From a halophilic archaeon (GTDB taxonomy: Archaea > Halobacteriota > Halobacteria > Halobacteriales > Haladaptataceae): DNA of 64,000 bases. Of the stretch, positions 8,407-17,336 are shown one piece after another (position 1 is the first letter of the stretch; each line of letters starts with the position of its first letter). A program made the position numbers and the translations under genes. The stretch spans positions 124,001-188,000 of the forward strand of contig QNGA01000004.1 of the NCBI GenBank assembly GCA_003298465.1, given 5' to 3'. The notes under the pieces were generated by a model, which saw nothing but the letters and a program-made list of their open reading frames with translations, searched no databases and was not told where the DNA came from.

Positions 8407-9039
8407 ATGCACGTCGTCGTCAACGCCGCGACGAGCGCGGACGGGAAACTCTCGACGCGGCGACGCGAACAGGTCGCCATCAGCGGCCCGGAGGACTTCG
8501 CGCGCGTGGACGACCTCAGGGGCGAGAGCGACGCCATCGCGGTCGGCGTCGGGACGGTGCTCGCCGACGACCCGTCGCTCACCGCGGACGGGGGAGAGAA
8601 CCCGCTCCGGGTCGTCGCGGACTCGCGGGCGCGGACGCCGCCCGACGCGGCGGTGCTCGACGACCGCGCGCCGACCGTCGTCTTCGTCGCCGAGCGAGCG
8701 CCCGACGAGCGCGCGGCCGCCCTCGAATCGGCCGGGACCGACGTCGTAGTCGCGGGCGACGAACGCGTCGCGCTCGACGAGGCGTTCGCGGCGCTCGAAG
8801 CCCGGGGGACGGAGCAGGTGATGGTCGAGGGCGGCGGCGAACTCATCTTCTCGCTGTTCGAGGCCGGACTCGTGGACGAACTCCGACTGTTCGTCGGATC
8901 CGTCGTCGTCGGCGGGCGGGACGCGCCGACGCTGGCCGACGGCGACGGGTTCGTCGAGCGCGAGTCGTTCCCCGACCTGTCGCTCGAGAGCGTCGAACGG
9001 CTCGACGACGGGGTGTTGCTCCGGTACGCGGTCGGCTGA
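8407..9039 (+). CDS. 2,5-diamino-6-(ribosylamino)pyrimidinone phosphate reductase
   Basis: The 210-residue protein is a RibD C-terminal (RIB7/ArfC-type) reductase. Signatures are VVVNAATSADGKLSTR at the start, the nucleotide site DAIAVGVGTVLADDPSLT, VVADSRARTP, and the late glycine motif VMVEGGGELIFSLFEAGLVDEL. It reduces the ribosyl side chain of the GTP-derived pyrimidine with NADPH in archaeal riboflavin (and F420 precursor) synthesis. Archaea and fungi reduce before deamination, which fits the absence of a fused deaminase domain. The start is ATG at 8407. Confidence 0.9.
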   Translation: MHVVVNAATSADGKLSTRRREQVAISGPEDFARVDDLRGESDAIAVGVGTVLADDPSLTADGGENPLRVVADSRARTPPDAAVLDDRAPTVVFVAERAPDERAAALESAGTDVVVAGDERVALDEAFAALEARGTEQVMVEGGGELIFSLFEAGLVDELRLFVGSVVVGGRDAPTLADGDGFVERESFPDLSLESVERLDDGVLLRYAVG

Positions 9040-9127
9040 CCCGCGGCCCGAGCCGTCGAGAGTCGGAGACGGGAGCGACCCGACGGCGGGACGACGATAC
9101 CTGACCGTTTAGTCAGTCGACTCCGTA

Positions 9128-10372
9128 GTGGCAGGGGTGAGCTCCACTGACCCGCAGGGACTGCAGGCGTTTCCCGACGAGCTAACGACCCGCGAAGAGT
9201 GGCTCGAACCGTTCGACTGGTACCGGGAGATGCGCGACGAAGCGCCGGTGCGGTACGACCCCGGCCGTCGGTCGTGGGACGTGTTCCGGTACGACGACGT
9301 CAAGACCATCCTCGACGACGACGAGACGTTCTCGGCGAACCCGCGGAAGGCCGACGACTTCGAGGAACCCGAGGGGATGGGACAGGGTCTCATCTTCGAC
9401 ACGATGCTGTTCCAGGACCCGCCCCGGCACGACGAACTCCGCGACGTCGTCGACGACGCGTTCCAGCCGCGCGCCCTCGCCGACCTCGAACCGGAGATTC
9501 GGGGACTGGCGACCGACCTCCTCGACGACGCCGTCGCCGGCGATGCCGACCGGATGGACGTCGTCGACGAGTTCGCGTACCCGCTTCCCGTCATCGTCAT
9601 CGCACAGTTACTCGGCGTCCCCGCGGACGAGCGCGACCGGTTCAGGGAGTGGTCCGACACGCTCGTCGAGGCTTCGAGCGCCGACGAGGGCGCTCGGGAG
9701 TTCGTGGAGCGCCAGCAGGAGACCCAGCAGGAGATGGCGACGTACTTCCTGGAGATGATAGCGGACCGCCGCGAGAACCCGCAGGACGACCTCATGTCCC
9801 GCATCGTCACCGCGGAACTGGACGACGGCAGTCGCCTCTCCCAGGAGGAGGTGCTCGGGATGTGCATCCTGCTGCTCATCGCGGGCAACATCACGACGAC
9901 GAACCTCGTCACGAACGCCGTCCGCTGTTTCGCCGACGCCGACTGCTTCGACTCACTCCGGGGCGACGAGCGCGCGCTCACGACGGCCATCGAGGAGGTC
10001 CTGCGCTACCGCTCGCCCGTCCAGGCGATGACGCGCATCGCCACCGAGGACGTGACGCTGCGGGGCGAGACCATCGAGGCCGGCGACCGCATCGTCGTCT
10101 GGATGGGGTCGGCGAACCGCGACGAACGACGGTTCGACGAGCCGGACACCTTCCGCCCGGACCGCTCACCCAATCAGCATCTCGGGTTCGGCCACGGCAC
10201 CCACTACTGTCTCGGCGCGCCGCTGGCCCGCCTCGAAGCGAAGGTCGCCCTCTCGGAACTGCTCGACCGTCTCGGCGGCATCGAACTCGCCGACGCGGAC
10301 CTGGAGCCGACGCGGAGTTCGTTCATCTACGGCGTCGAGTCGCTGCCGATAACGTTCGACGCCGGCGAGTGA
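9128..10372 (+). CDS. Cytochrome P450
   Basis: The roughly 414-residue soluble P450 shows the ExxR helix (EEVLRYRSP), the PERF-like segment (FRPDRSPNQHLGFG) and the heme-thiolate loop FGHGTHYCLGAPLARLE with Cys as axial ligand. The I-helix reads LLLIAGNITTTN, with Asn at the position where most P450s have an acidic residue before Thr. It has no membrane anchor and no ferredoxin or reductase gene beside it, so the electron donor and substrate are unknown. Starts at GTG 9128 and GTG 9137 are both possible; a TATA-like CCGTTTAGT at about 9104 favours the latter as a leaderless start. Confidence 0.9.
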   Translation: MAGVSSTDPQGLQAFPDELTTREEWLEPFDWYREMRDEAPVRYDPGRRSWDVFRYDDVKTILDDDETFSANPRKADDFEEPEGMGQGLIFDTMLFQDPPRHDELRDVVDDAFQPRALADLEPEIRGLATDLLDDAVAGDADRMDVVDEFAYPLPVIVIAQLLGVPADERDRFREWSDTLVEASSADEGAREFVERQQETQQEMATYFLEMIADRRENPQDDLMSRIVTAELDDGSRLSQEEVLGMCILLLIAGNITTTNLVTNAVRCFADADCFDSLRGDERALTTAIEEVLRYRSPVQAMTRIATEDVTLRGETIEAGDRIVVWMGSANRDERRFDEPDTFRPDRSPNQHLGFGHGTHYCLGAPLARLEAKVALSELLDRLGGIELADADLEPTRSSFIYGVESLPITFDAGE

Positions 10373-10699
10373 GCCGACTCGCTTCGCGGGCGACGAGTTC
10401 GCGGAGAAGACCGGGACAGCAGTCCACGACCGCACACTGGACGCCAGTCGGCGTCGGCGACCCGGTGAGCGTCGAGAACTGCTGGGGTGCGAGGGCCAGC
10501 GCTATCGCGGCGATGGACTGGGACCAGTGCTGGAAGACGACGTGGAGAAACACCCCGGAGAGGGTGCCGATCAGCGGGAACCGCTGACGGATCGCCGCGA
10601 GACTTCCCGTCTTCCCACCCGACGAGGAGATGGAATCGCAGTCGACGCTCTCGGAATCCAGGGTCTCCCTGACCGGCCCGTGCGAACCGTCGTACTGCG
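10373..10699 (-). other. Gap holding a possible degenerate coding remnant
   Basis: No complete gene is visible. On the minus strand one frame runs open and encodes protein-like sequence, including the hydrophobic stretch LIGTLSGVFLHVVFQHWSQS followed by IAAIALALAPQQF and a Cys-rich segment CAVVDCC. It has no convincing start, overlaps the 3' end of the P450 gene and begins in the 3' end of the flavoprotein gene. It could be a decayed gene or chance. Confidence 0.25.
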
Positions 10700-12769
10700 C
10701 TAGAGGTCTCTCGCTGCGCGTTCGCCCTCGTGAATCGCCTCCTTGATCGTACGGGGTGCCATCGCATCGCCGACGACCGCCACCTCGGGGACGGCGTCGC
10801 GAAGCGGTTCCTCGAGGGGGTTCACCGCGCGGTGGAAGCCGGCCAGGACGATGCTGTCGACGTTCTCCAGTCCGACCGCCCGCCCGCGTCGTTCGAGGAC
10901 CACCTCGGGCCAGCGCACCTCGTCGACCGTGGCGAACGTGTGAATCTCCACCGGGTTCCCCGTCGAGAACAGGTCGCGGTGGAGTTTCGCCTTCGTCGGC
11001 CCCGTGAGATCGCCGCCGGGGTCGCCGCCGGGTTGTGCGAAGTGAACGCTTCGTCCCTCCTCGGCGAGATACTTCGCGGTACCGATGCCCTTCCAGTGGT
11101 GCTCCCCGTCGTCGACGACTAGGACGCGTTCGCCCGGGTCCCTGTATCTGGCACCCTCGACCTCGTCGGCGAGCACTTCGACGCTCGCGAGGACCGTGGC
11201 GTCCTCCCACCCCGGGACGTCCTCCTCGCGGACGCCGAGGCCGTGGTACCCTCGGGGGAACGTCGGCTGTGCCGACCCCGTGGCGAGGACGACGGCGTCC
11301 GGAGACGCGTCCTCGACGTATCCCGGCGTCACCTCGACGCCCGTGCGGACGGTCACGTCCTCCCGGTCGAGGGCCTCGCGAAGCCAGAGAATCGGCTTCT
11401 CGAACTCGTCTTTCTTCGGGACCTCGGTCGCGAATCGGACCTGTCCGCCGAGGCGGTCGTCCCGCTCGCAGAGCGTGACGTCGTGGCCCGCACGCGAGGC
11501 GACTTCGGCGGCCTTCATGCCGGCCGGCCCTCCACCGACGACCAGAACGTCCTTCCCGTCGTCGGCGACGTCGAGCGTTCCAGCGCCCAGTTCGTCCTCG
11601 AACCCGGTCGCGGGGTTGAGGACGCACCGACAGGCCGCGCCGTCGTAGATGCGGGAGATACAGCCCTGATTGCAGCCCATACACTCGATGAGTTCGTCGA
11701 GACGACCCTCCTTCGCCTTCCGTGCGACGTGGGGGTCGGCGATGTGTCCGCGGGTCATCGAGACGAGGTCGGCGGCGTCCTCGCGGAGCACGCGGTCGGC
11801 GGTCCTCGGGTCGGTGATCCGCCCCGTCGTCGCGACGGTGACGTCCGGGTTCTCCTCCCTCACGGCGTTCCGGATGCGCCCGGCCATCGGCGCCAGCAGC
11901 GCGCGTTCGCGCTGCATGTCGGGGACGATGTAGTCCTGTTTCTCGTAGGTCCCCGCCTTGACGACGAGGTAGTCGACCTGGCCGGTGGCCGCGAGGCGGC
12001 GAGCGACCTCCTCGTACTCCTCGACGCCCATGCCGTGGGGTGCGTCGTCGGTGGCGTTGACCTGCAACCCGACGACGAACTCCTCGCCGACGGCGTCGCG
12101 GACCGCGTCGAGCGTCTCGTAGACGATTCGCAGGCGGTTCTCCAGCGACCCGCCGTACTCGTCGGAGCGCTCGTTGGCGTACGGCGACAGGAACTGCGAG
12201 AGGAGGTAGCCGCCGTAGCCGGAGTGGATTTCGACGCCGTCGAAGCCGCCGCGCTGGACGATGGCGGCCGTGTTCGCGTACGCCTCGACGATTTCGCCGA
12301 TCTCGTCGCTGGTCATCTGCCTGGGCATCTCGCGGTTCACGGGCCCCGGGACGTCGCTCGAAGAGAGCACCGGCCGCTCCGAGACGAGACTCGTGATCTG
12401 CCGGCCGTAGTGGAGGTTCTGGCAGACGATCTTCGCACCCGTCTCGTGGACCGCGTCGGTGAGTCGCCGGAGGCCGGGCACGACGTCGTCGTCCCAGCCG
12501 TGGATGGCGCTCCCGGAGACGGTCGACGGGTGGTTCGCGAGGTAGGCCATCACGATGAGACCGATGCCGCCCTCGCCACGTTCGACGTAGTAGTCGATCA
12601 GCGTGTCCGTGATCGCTGCGCCCCGGGCGTAGTTCGTCGTGTGCCCGGTCATCATCAGGCGATTGCGGAGGTCGAGTTCGCCGACACTCGTCGGCTCGAA
12701 CAGCTTCCGGAACTCGTAGTCGTTCGGGTCGTCGTCCTGGAGAATCGCGAAGTCCGTGTCGTCTTGCAT
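10700..12769 (-). CDS. Old Yellow Enzyme-type Fe-S flavoprotein (dienoyl-CoA reductase/TMADH family)
   Basis: The 689-residue enzyme has an FMN TIM barrel (about 20-380), a [4Fe-4S] cysteine cluster CMGCNQGC...CRC near residue 360, and a C-terminal FAD/NAD(P) domain starting with VLVVGGGPAGMKAAEVAS near 410. This layout is that of 2,4-dienoyl-CoA reductase, trimethylamine/dimethylamine dehydrogenase and related demethylases. ATG at 12769 fits the family start. It is the last gene of an operon with an SSS symporter (29-base gap) and a small membrane protein, so the substrate is probably imported by that symporter; an N-methylated or unsaturated small molecule is plausible but not shown. Confidence 0.82.
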   Translation of the reverse strand: MQDDTDFAILQDDDPNDYEFRKLFEPTSVGELDLRNRLMMTGHTTNYARGAAITDTLIDYYVERGEGGIGLIVMAYLANHPSTVSGSAIHGWDDDVVPGLRRLTDAVHETGAKIVCQNLHYGRQITSLVSERPVLSSSDVPGPVNREMPRQMTSDEIGEIVEAYANTAAIVQRGGFDGVEIHSGYGGYLLSQFLSPYANERSDEYGGSLENRLRIVYETLDAVRDAVGEEFVVGLQVNATDDAPHGMGVEEYEEVARRLAATGQVDYLVVKAGTYEKQDYIVPDMQRERALLAPMAGRIRNAVREENPDVTVATTGRITDPRTADRVLREDAADLVSMTRGHIADPHVARKAKEGRLDELIECMGCNQGCISRIYDGAACRCVLNPATGFEDELGAGTLDVADDGKDVLVVGGGPAGMKAAEVASRAGHDVTLCERDDRLGGQVRFATEVPKKDEFEKPILWLREALDREDVTVRTGVEVTPGYVEDASPDAVVLATGSAQPTFPRGYHGLGVREEDVPGWEDATVLASVEVLADEVEGARYRDPGERVLVVDDGEHHWKGIGTAKYLAEEGRSVHFAQPGGDPGGDLTGPTKAKLHRDLFSTGNPVEIHTFATVDEVRWPEVVLERRGRAVGLENVDSIVLAGFHRAVNPLEEPLRDAVPEVAVVGDAMAPRTIKEAIHEGERAARDL

Positions 12770-12798
12770 TGGCTGAAACGATGGTAGTGGTGCGTCGG

Positions 12799-14442
12799 TT
12801 ACTCGTCGATACGGTCCGCCCAGTCGTCGGCGAGGTCGGAGTCGTTCGCCTCGGTACCGCCGTCGGCCGCGACCGTCCCCGGGAGGCGACCGCCCTTCAG
12901 TCGCCCCGTGTCGAGGGCCGCGCGAACCGACGGCGCGAGGTCGTCGTACTCGGCCGACGAGGTGACCCACGAGACGGCGACGAACACGACGAGTCCGACG
13001 ACCTGGGCGACCTGGCCGCCGAAGAAGCCCATCGGAAGCGAGACGTCGAAGTACTGGCCCCCGTAGGCGAGCGCGAGCGTCAGCAGAAGGCCGACGCTAC
13101 CACCCCAGAGGATACCCTCAGTGGTGGCCCCCTTCCAGTTGTACGCGATGGCGACGCCGGGGAAGATGACCGTCGCGAAGATGGCCCACCCCGCTGCGCC
13201 GAGGACGAAGATGAGGCCCGGGAAGGTGGCGGCGATGACGCCCGCGACTACCAGTATGGCTGCGGTCGCCAGACGACCGTACAACACTTCCTGCTCGTCG
13301 GTCATCTCCGCCTCGCGGTACTCCTTCAGGTAGTCGTGGGTAATCGCCGAGGCGCCGACGTTGAGGAAGGCGTTGCTCGACGACATGATGGCGGAGACGA
13401 TGCCAGTCAGCACGAACGCCGTGACTACGTCGGGGGCGAAGTTGATGAGCGCGACCGGCAACACCGCGTCGGGGCTCTGGAGGCTGGCGACGTCGCCGCG
13501 GGCCACGGCCGCTTTGACGTACGGACCGGCCCACCAGTACAGCGTCGTCATCAGGTACGCCGCCCCCGTGATGAACGCTCCCCACTTCAGCAGGGAGACG
13601 CGTTTGATCATGTAGAACTTCGTGATGGCGTGGGGCTGTCCCGCGTGCGTGAGGTTGATGATGAGGATGGAGAGCAACACGCCGATGGGGATGCCCGCCT
13701 CGCCGAGTAGCGTGAAGTTGAAGAAAGACGGGAACTCCGACTGGACGGTGGTGACCATCTGCCCGACGCCGCCCGGACTCGACGTGACGATGAAGAAGAA
13801 CGTCAGCACGCCCGACAGCGCCATGATGGCGCCCTGGATGGCGTCGGACCAGATGGCCGCGAGGATGCCGCCGACCACGGTGTAGACGCCGACGACGGCG
13901 AGTCCGATCACCAGCCCCGTGAGGAACCCGACGGGGAAGATGACGGACATGATGATTCCCAGTGCGGCGTACTGCGCGGCGAGATAGCCCATCGACCCGA
14001 GGAACACCGCCGTCGCACCGAGCAGGCGGACCCGCTCGTCCTCGAAGCGGTGGTACATCGCGTCCGGGACCGTGATGGCGTCGATGGTCGTTCCCAGCAC
14101 GCGCATCTTCCGACCGAGAAGCCAGTAGGAGATGACGAACGACATGATGATGACCGTCGTCGCGAACATCATGAACTCCATACCGAACGCGTAGACGGTT
14201 CCCGCCAGGCCCACGATTCCCCATCCGCTCTGGGTCGAGGCGAAGATGGAGAGCGCGACCACGAAGATGCCCGCGCTCCGCCCTGCGACGTAGTAGTCCT
14301 CCTCCGACTGCACGTATCGGCTCGCAACGAAGCCGATTCCGAGCATGAGGGCCGAAAAGAGGACGAAAAAGACCATCGCCATCGTCGAACTGTACTGTAT
14401 GCCGAGGTCCTGTCCCCAGGACTGGAGGATGAACCAGTTCAT
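12799..14442 (-). CDS. Sodium:solute symporter (SSS family)
   Basis: The 547-residue protein has about 13 hydrophobic segments and SSS hallmarks: the N-terminal SEEDYYVAGRSAGIFVVALS, the substrate/Na+-site stretch SIFASTQSGWGIVGLAGTVY, and the late VSAIMSSSNAFLNVGASAIT helix that supplies Na+-site Ser/Thr. It imports an organic solute with Na+. The hydrophilic C-terminal tail of about 70 residues is acidic. The preceding 64-residue membrane protein ends 3 bases upstream and the flavoprotein follows, so these form one transcription unit. Proline/betaine-type or carboxylate substrates are all possible for the family. Confidence 0.88.
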   Translation of the reverse strand: MNWFILQSWGQDLGIQYSSTMAMVFFVLFSALMLGIGFVASRYVQSEEDYYVAGRSAGIFVVALSIFASTQSGWGIVGLAGTVYAFGMEFMMFATTVIIMSFVISYWLLGRKMRVLGTTIDAITVPDAMYHRFEDERVRLLGATAVFLGSMGYLAAQYAALGIIMSVIFPVGFLTGLVIGLAVVGVYTVVGGILAAIWSDAIQGAIMALSGVLTFFFIVTSSPGGVGQMVTTVQSEFPSFFNFTLLGEAGIPIGVLLSILIINLTHAGQPHAITKFYMIKRVSLLKWGAFITGAAYLMTTLYWWAGPYVKAAVARGDVASLQSPDAVLPVALINFAPDVVTAFVLTGIVSAIMSSSNAFLNVGASAITHDYLKEYREAEMTDEQEVLYGRLATAAILVVAGVIAATFPGLIFVLGAAGWAIFATVIFPGVAIAYNWKGATTEGILWGGSVGLLLTLALAYGGQYFDVSLPMGFFGGQVAQVVGLVVFVAVSWVTSSAEYDDLAPSVRAALDTGRLKGGRLPGTVAADGGTEANDSDLADDWADRIDE

Positions 14443-14445
14443 CGG

Positions 14446-14640
14446 TCAGTCCTCCGTGGTGGCCCCTGGTTCGATGCGTTGCTCACGCCGGTCCTCTCCT
14501 TCGATGCCCTCGAAGGGTTCCATGTTTGCCGCGAGGTAGAGCGACGTGACGAGGAACAACAGAACGCCGAACAGGAAGAACTCGATCACCGGACTGGGGA
14601 ATCCCAGCAGCCACAACGGAGTACCCACCACGTCATTCAC
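14446..14640 (-). CDS. Small single-TM subunit preceding the SSS symporter
   Basis: The 64-residue protein starts at GTG 14640 (VNDVVGTPLW), preceded by a G-rich ribosome-binding stretch. It has one hydrophobic helix (VIEFFLFGVLLFLVTSLYLA) and a charged C-terminal tail (EPFEGIEGEDRREQR). Its stop lies 3 bases before the symporter start. Several SSS symporters have a tiny membrane partner encoded just upstream, which fits this position. The longer open frame upstream is leader sequence containing the promoter. Confidence 0.65.
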   Translation of the reverse strand: MNDVVGTPLWLLGFPSPVIEFFLFGVLLFLVTSLYLAANMEPFEGIEGEDRREQRIEPGATTED

Positions 14641-14716
14641 CCCCCGTCGACGGTTTCCTGACGCAGTTCCGCGCTTGTACCATCCGCGCCGGTTCGGTAA
14701 GTGATTGCATGACGCA

Positions 14717-14744
14717 CTAACGTTAGAATGTTTATCATATAAAT
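14717..14744 (-). promoter_or_regulatory. Promoter with palindromic operator of the SSS/flavoprotein operon
   Basis: On the minus strand a TATA box (complement of 14737-14744, ATATAAAT read on the plus strand) is followed at the expected initiation distance by a perfect 10-bp palindrome CTAACGTTAG (14717-14726). A palindrome over the start site is typical of a repressor operator. The mRNA would have a leader of about 75-80 bases before GTG 14640. Confidence 0.5.
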
Positions 14745-14953
14745 GTATGTGCTTTTCCACTTCGCCGGACAGCCCGGAAAAGCGGTCGGTACGGGCAACG
14801 ACGCCGGTTTCGGGCTCGATCGACGAGCCGACGGATGCGGTGATGGCGAAAAACGCGGTACGGAGGCTCCGTCCAGATTCCAGAAATCGACAGGTGCTGC
14901 GGCTCCGCCGGAGGTAGGGGAACGGGTCCGAACGGACGTCGTCTTCGTGGAAA

Positions 14954-15922
14954 TCAGTCGTCGAACCACAGCAGGGGCGTGTAGCTCCCCGCGATTTGGC
15001 CGGAAACGGGGAGCGACCCGGCGACTGCCCAGCCGTCCCGCCGTCGCATCAGCACCGTTCCGCGGTGGGTCGCCGCGACGACGGCTCCGTCGACGGCGGT
15101 CATCCCGGTGATCGTCTCGTCGGGGCGCGGATGCTCGACCTGCTCGACGGTCTCGCCGTCACGGCACACGAACAACGCCGGGTCGGCGTCGTCGTCCTCC
15201 CAGGTCGCCGTGTGAGCGAGTGCGCCGCCGGCGTAAATCTCGCCGTCGACCGGGAACACCGACCGGAAGTACCGCTGTTCGTGTCCCCTGTCGAGTCGCG
15301 TCCACGACCGTCCGGCGTCCGCCGTGCGGAACAGTCCGAATCCGGTCGCGGCGACGAACTCGTCCGGACCGACCACCCGGAGTTCGTGGACGTCGTCGTC
15401 GACCCCCTCGCGGCGCTCCGTCCACGTCTCTCCTTTATCGTCGCTGACGTGGACGCCGCCAACCTCTACGCCGGCGACGACCCGGTCGGGCGCGGCGGGA
15501 TGTACGTGGAGGTCCCGGACCTGCGCGAGGTTCTCGTGGCGGGGTAACCGCCACTCGTCGCGCGACGGCAGCTCCTGAAACCCGCGGAGTTCCTGCCACT
15601 CCAACTCCTGAAGGGAGTCGTCCTCCCCGCTCGTCTGCGCGACGTAGACGTGCGCGGGGCGCGTCCCCGCGTACAGCCTGCCATCGGGGCTCGCGCCGAC
15701 CGCGTACACCTTCTCCCGGGGAACGCCCAGTTTCGTCCACTCGGTTCCGTCGGGCGAGTGATATAGCCCCGTCTCCGTGGCCGCGAACGCCCCGTCGAAC
15801 GCTTCGAACTTCCGAACTCGCGCGACGGAACCGGCGTCGAGAACGTTCCGTACGGTCGTCGCTCCCGACTCTTCGATATCGGTGATCTGATGTATCCCGT
15901 CGTCGCTTCCTGCGATGAGCAT
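14954..15922 (-). CDS. Asp-box (BNR/sialidase-like) beta-propeller protein
   Basis: The 322-residue protein contains repeated Asp-box motifs: SPDGTEWTKLG near residue 55, SDDKGETWTERREG near 165, and TADAGRSWTRLDRG near 205, each preceded by a strand ending in G(L/V)(Y/H/F). This is a six- or seven-bladed propeller like those of sialidase/YCF48-type proteins. No signal peptide is seen, so it is probably cytoplasmic. ATG at 15922 (MLIAGSDDG) begins the first blade; the few upstream in-frame residues look like leader. The ligand is unknown. It stands alone between operons. Confidence 0.7.
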   Translation of the reverse strand: MLIAGSDDGIHQITDIEESGATTVRNVLDAGSVARVRKFEAFDGAFAATETGLYHSPDGTEWTKLGVPREKVYAVGASPDGRLYAGTRPAHVYVAQTSGEDDSLQELEWQELRGFQELPSRDEWRLPRHENLAQVRDLHVHPAAPDRVVAGVEVGGVHVSDDKGETWTERREGVDDDVHELRVVGPDEFVAATGFGLFRTADAGRSWTRLDRGHEQRYFRSVFPVDGEIYAGGALAHTATWEDDDADPALFVCRDGETVEQVEHPRPDETITGMTAVDGAVVAATHRGTVLMRRRDGWAVAGSLPVSGQIAGSYTPLLWFDD

Positions 15923-16079
15923 ACGCGACTCGTTCGTCGAACTGGAGTGTAAGTGTTTCCTGAAGGACACTATTGTAGCGTAGTTGACGTGCTGCTCCTG
16001 CCCCGAGCGGTGACCGCTCTGTGCTCCGAGCGTCGACGAATCGGCGGTGAGCGAGACGGGTCGCCGAGCGCGCTGGGCG

Positions 16080-17288
16080 CTACGACGGCGCGGGGTCGGC
16101 GGTGGGTTCCCGGACCGGGTGCGTCACGTGCCAGAGGAGTCCGCCGAGGGTCGCGACGGCCACGCCGGTCGCCGAGAGGAACGTCACCGGACCGACGACC
16201 GCCGCGACTCGGCCGCCGAGGACGTTCGCGGTTCCGGACGCGAGCGTGAGCGCCATCGAGACGCCCGACAGCACCGTCGCACGACCCACGTCCTCCAGTC
16301 GGTCGTTGACGTACTCGTTGCGGACCGGGCGGGTGACTCGCTGGATGCCGCGTCTGAGGAACAGCGCGGGGACCAACAGCAGCGGGACGACGGCGAAGCT
16401 CGCGTACGCGACCCCGACGACGGGAACGAGCAACAGGAGCACCCCGCGAGTTCCGAGGCGGTCCTGCAGCGGTCCGGCCGCACTCGAAGCGACCGCCGAG
16501 ACCAGTTTGAATCCGGCGTAGAGAACCCCGAGTCCGGTAATGGGGACGCCGACGGCCCGCATAGCGGGCTGTTCGAACACCCGCGTCACCGAGAAGGCGA
16601 GGTTGAAGAGCGCGGCGTAGACCACTATCCACCGAATCGATGGCCGTGAGAGCTTCGCGCGCAACACCCGGGCGGCCTCTCGGACGCCCATCCGCTCGCC
16701 GTCCTCGTCGGCGGCTCCTCTCGTCTTCGGAAGCGTCGACAGTAGCGGAAGGCCGAGCGCCGCCAGTACCGCATTCGCCAGGAACGGAATGGCGGGGTCA
16801 ACGGTGTACAGAAGGCCGGCGGAAAGCGCCGTTACCGCAGAAACGATCCGCAGGGCCGAGTCGGCGCGGCCGCTGATCCGGGCGTGCTCGTCCGCGGCGT
16901 CCCGCTCGGCGAGCAGTTCGTACAGCCACGCGTCGGCCGTCCCCGTTCGGAAGGTCCATCCGACCGCCCACACCGCGTAGACGGCGGTGAACGCCGGCGT
17001 CGAGTCGGCGACGGTGAACCCGAGCATCACCGCGACGACGATGCCGTTACCGAGCGCAAGTGCGGTGCGGCGGCCGAGTCGGTCGGCAAGGTAGCCGGTC
17101 GGAAGCTCCGAGACGACCATCGAGAACAGGAAGGCTCCCTGCACTAAGCCGATGTCGGCGAGGCCGAGCCCCTGCGCCTCCATGTAGATCACGGAGACCG
17201 GGATGTAAAAGCCGGGGGAGAGCGTGCCGCGGTAGAGGTAGTAGCGGCGGACCAGCGAGACCATACCGGCGTTACCTGCGAGGGACAC
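16080..17288 (-). CDS. Major facilitator superfamily transporter
   Basis: The roughly 400-residue protein has 12 hydrophobic segments in two halves. The MFS loop 2-3 signature is present as GYLADRLGRRTALALGNG near residue 65, with a weaker copy (GPLQDRLGTRGVLLLL) in the second half. The sequence resembles efflux-type MFS proteins but shows no specific drug or sugar signature. Possible starts are GTG 17288, which has a TATA-like GATAAAAAT at leaderless distance, and ATG 17264. It is not clearly part of an operon. Confidence 0.78.
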   Translation of the reverse strand: MSLAGNAGMVSLVRRYYLYRGTLSPGFYIPVSVIYMEAQGLGLADIGLVQGAFLFSMVVSELPTGYLADRLGRRTALALGNGIVVAVMLGFTVADSTPAFTAVYAVWAVGWTFRTGTADAWLYELLAERDAADEHARISGRADSALRIVSAVTALSAGLLYTVDPAIPFLANAVLAALGLPLLSTLPKTRGAADEDGERMGVREAARVLRAKLSRPSIRWIVVYAALFNLAFSVTRVFEQPAMRAVGVPITGLGVLYAGFKLVSAVASSAAGPLQDRLGTRGVLLLLVPVVGVAYASFAVVPLLLVPALFLRRGIQRVTRPVRNEYVNDRLEDVGRATVLSGVSMALTLASGTANVLGGRVAAVVGPVTFLSATGVAVATLGGLLWHVTHPVREPTADPAPS

Positions 17289-17336
17289 AAAGCCGTTCCC
17301 GAAAGAACGTTTTTGTAGGAATTTTTATCGTATGGG

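Noticed and set aside
11243..12787. 514-codon plus-strand frame opposite the flavoprotein
   Set aside because: No recognisable protein; the minus strand encodes a complete Old Yellow Enzyme-type protein.
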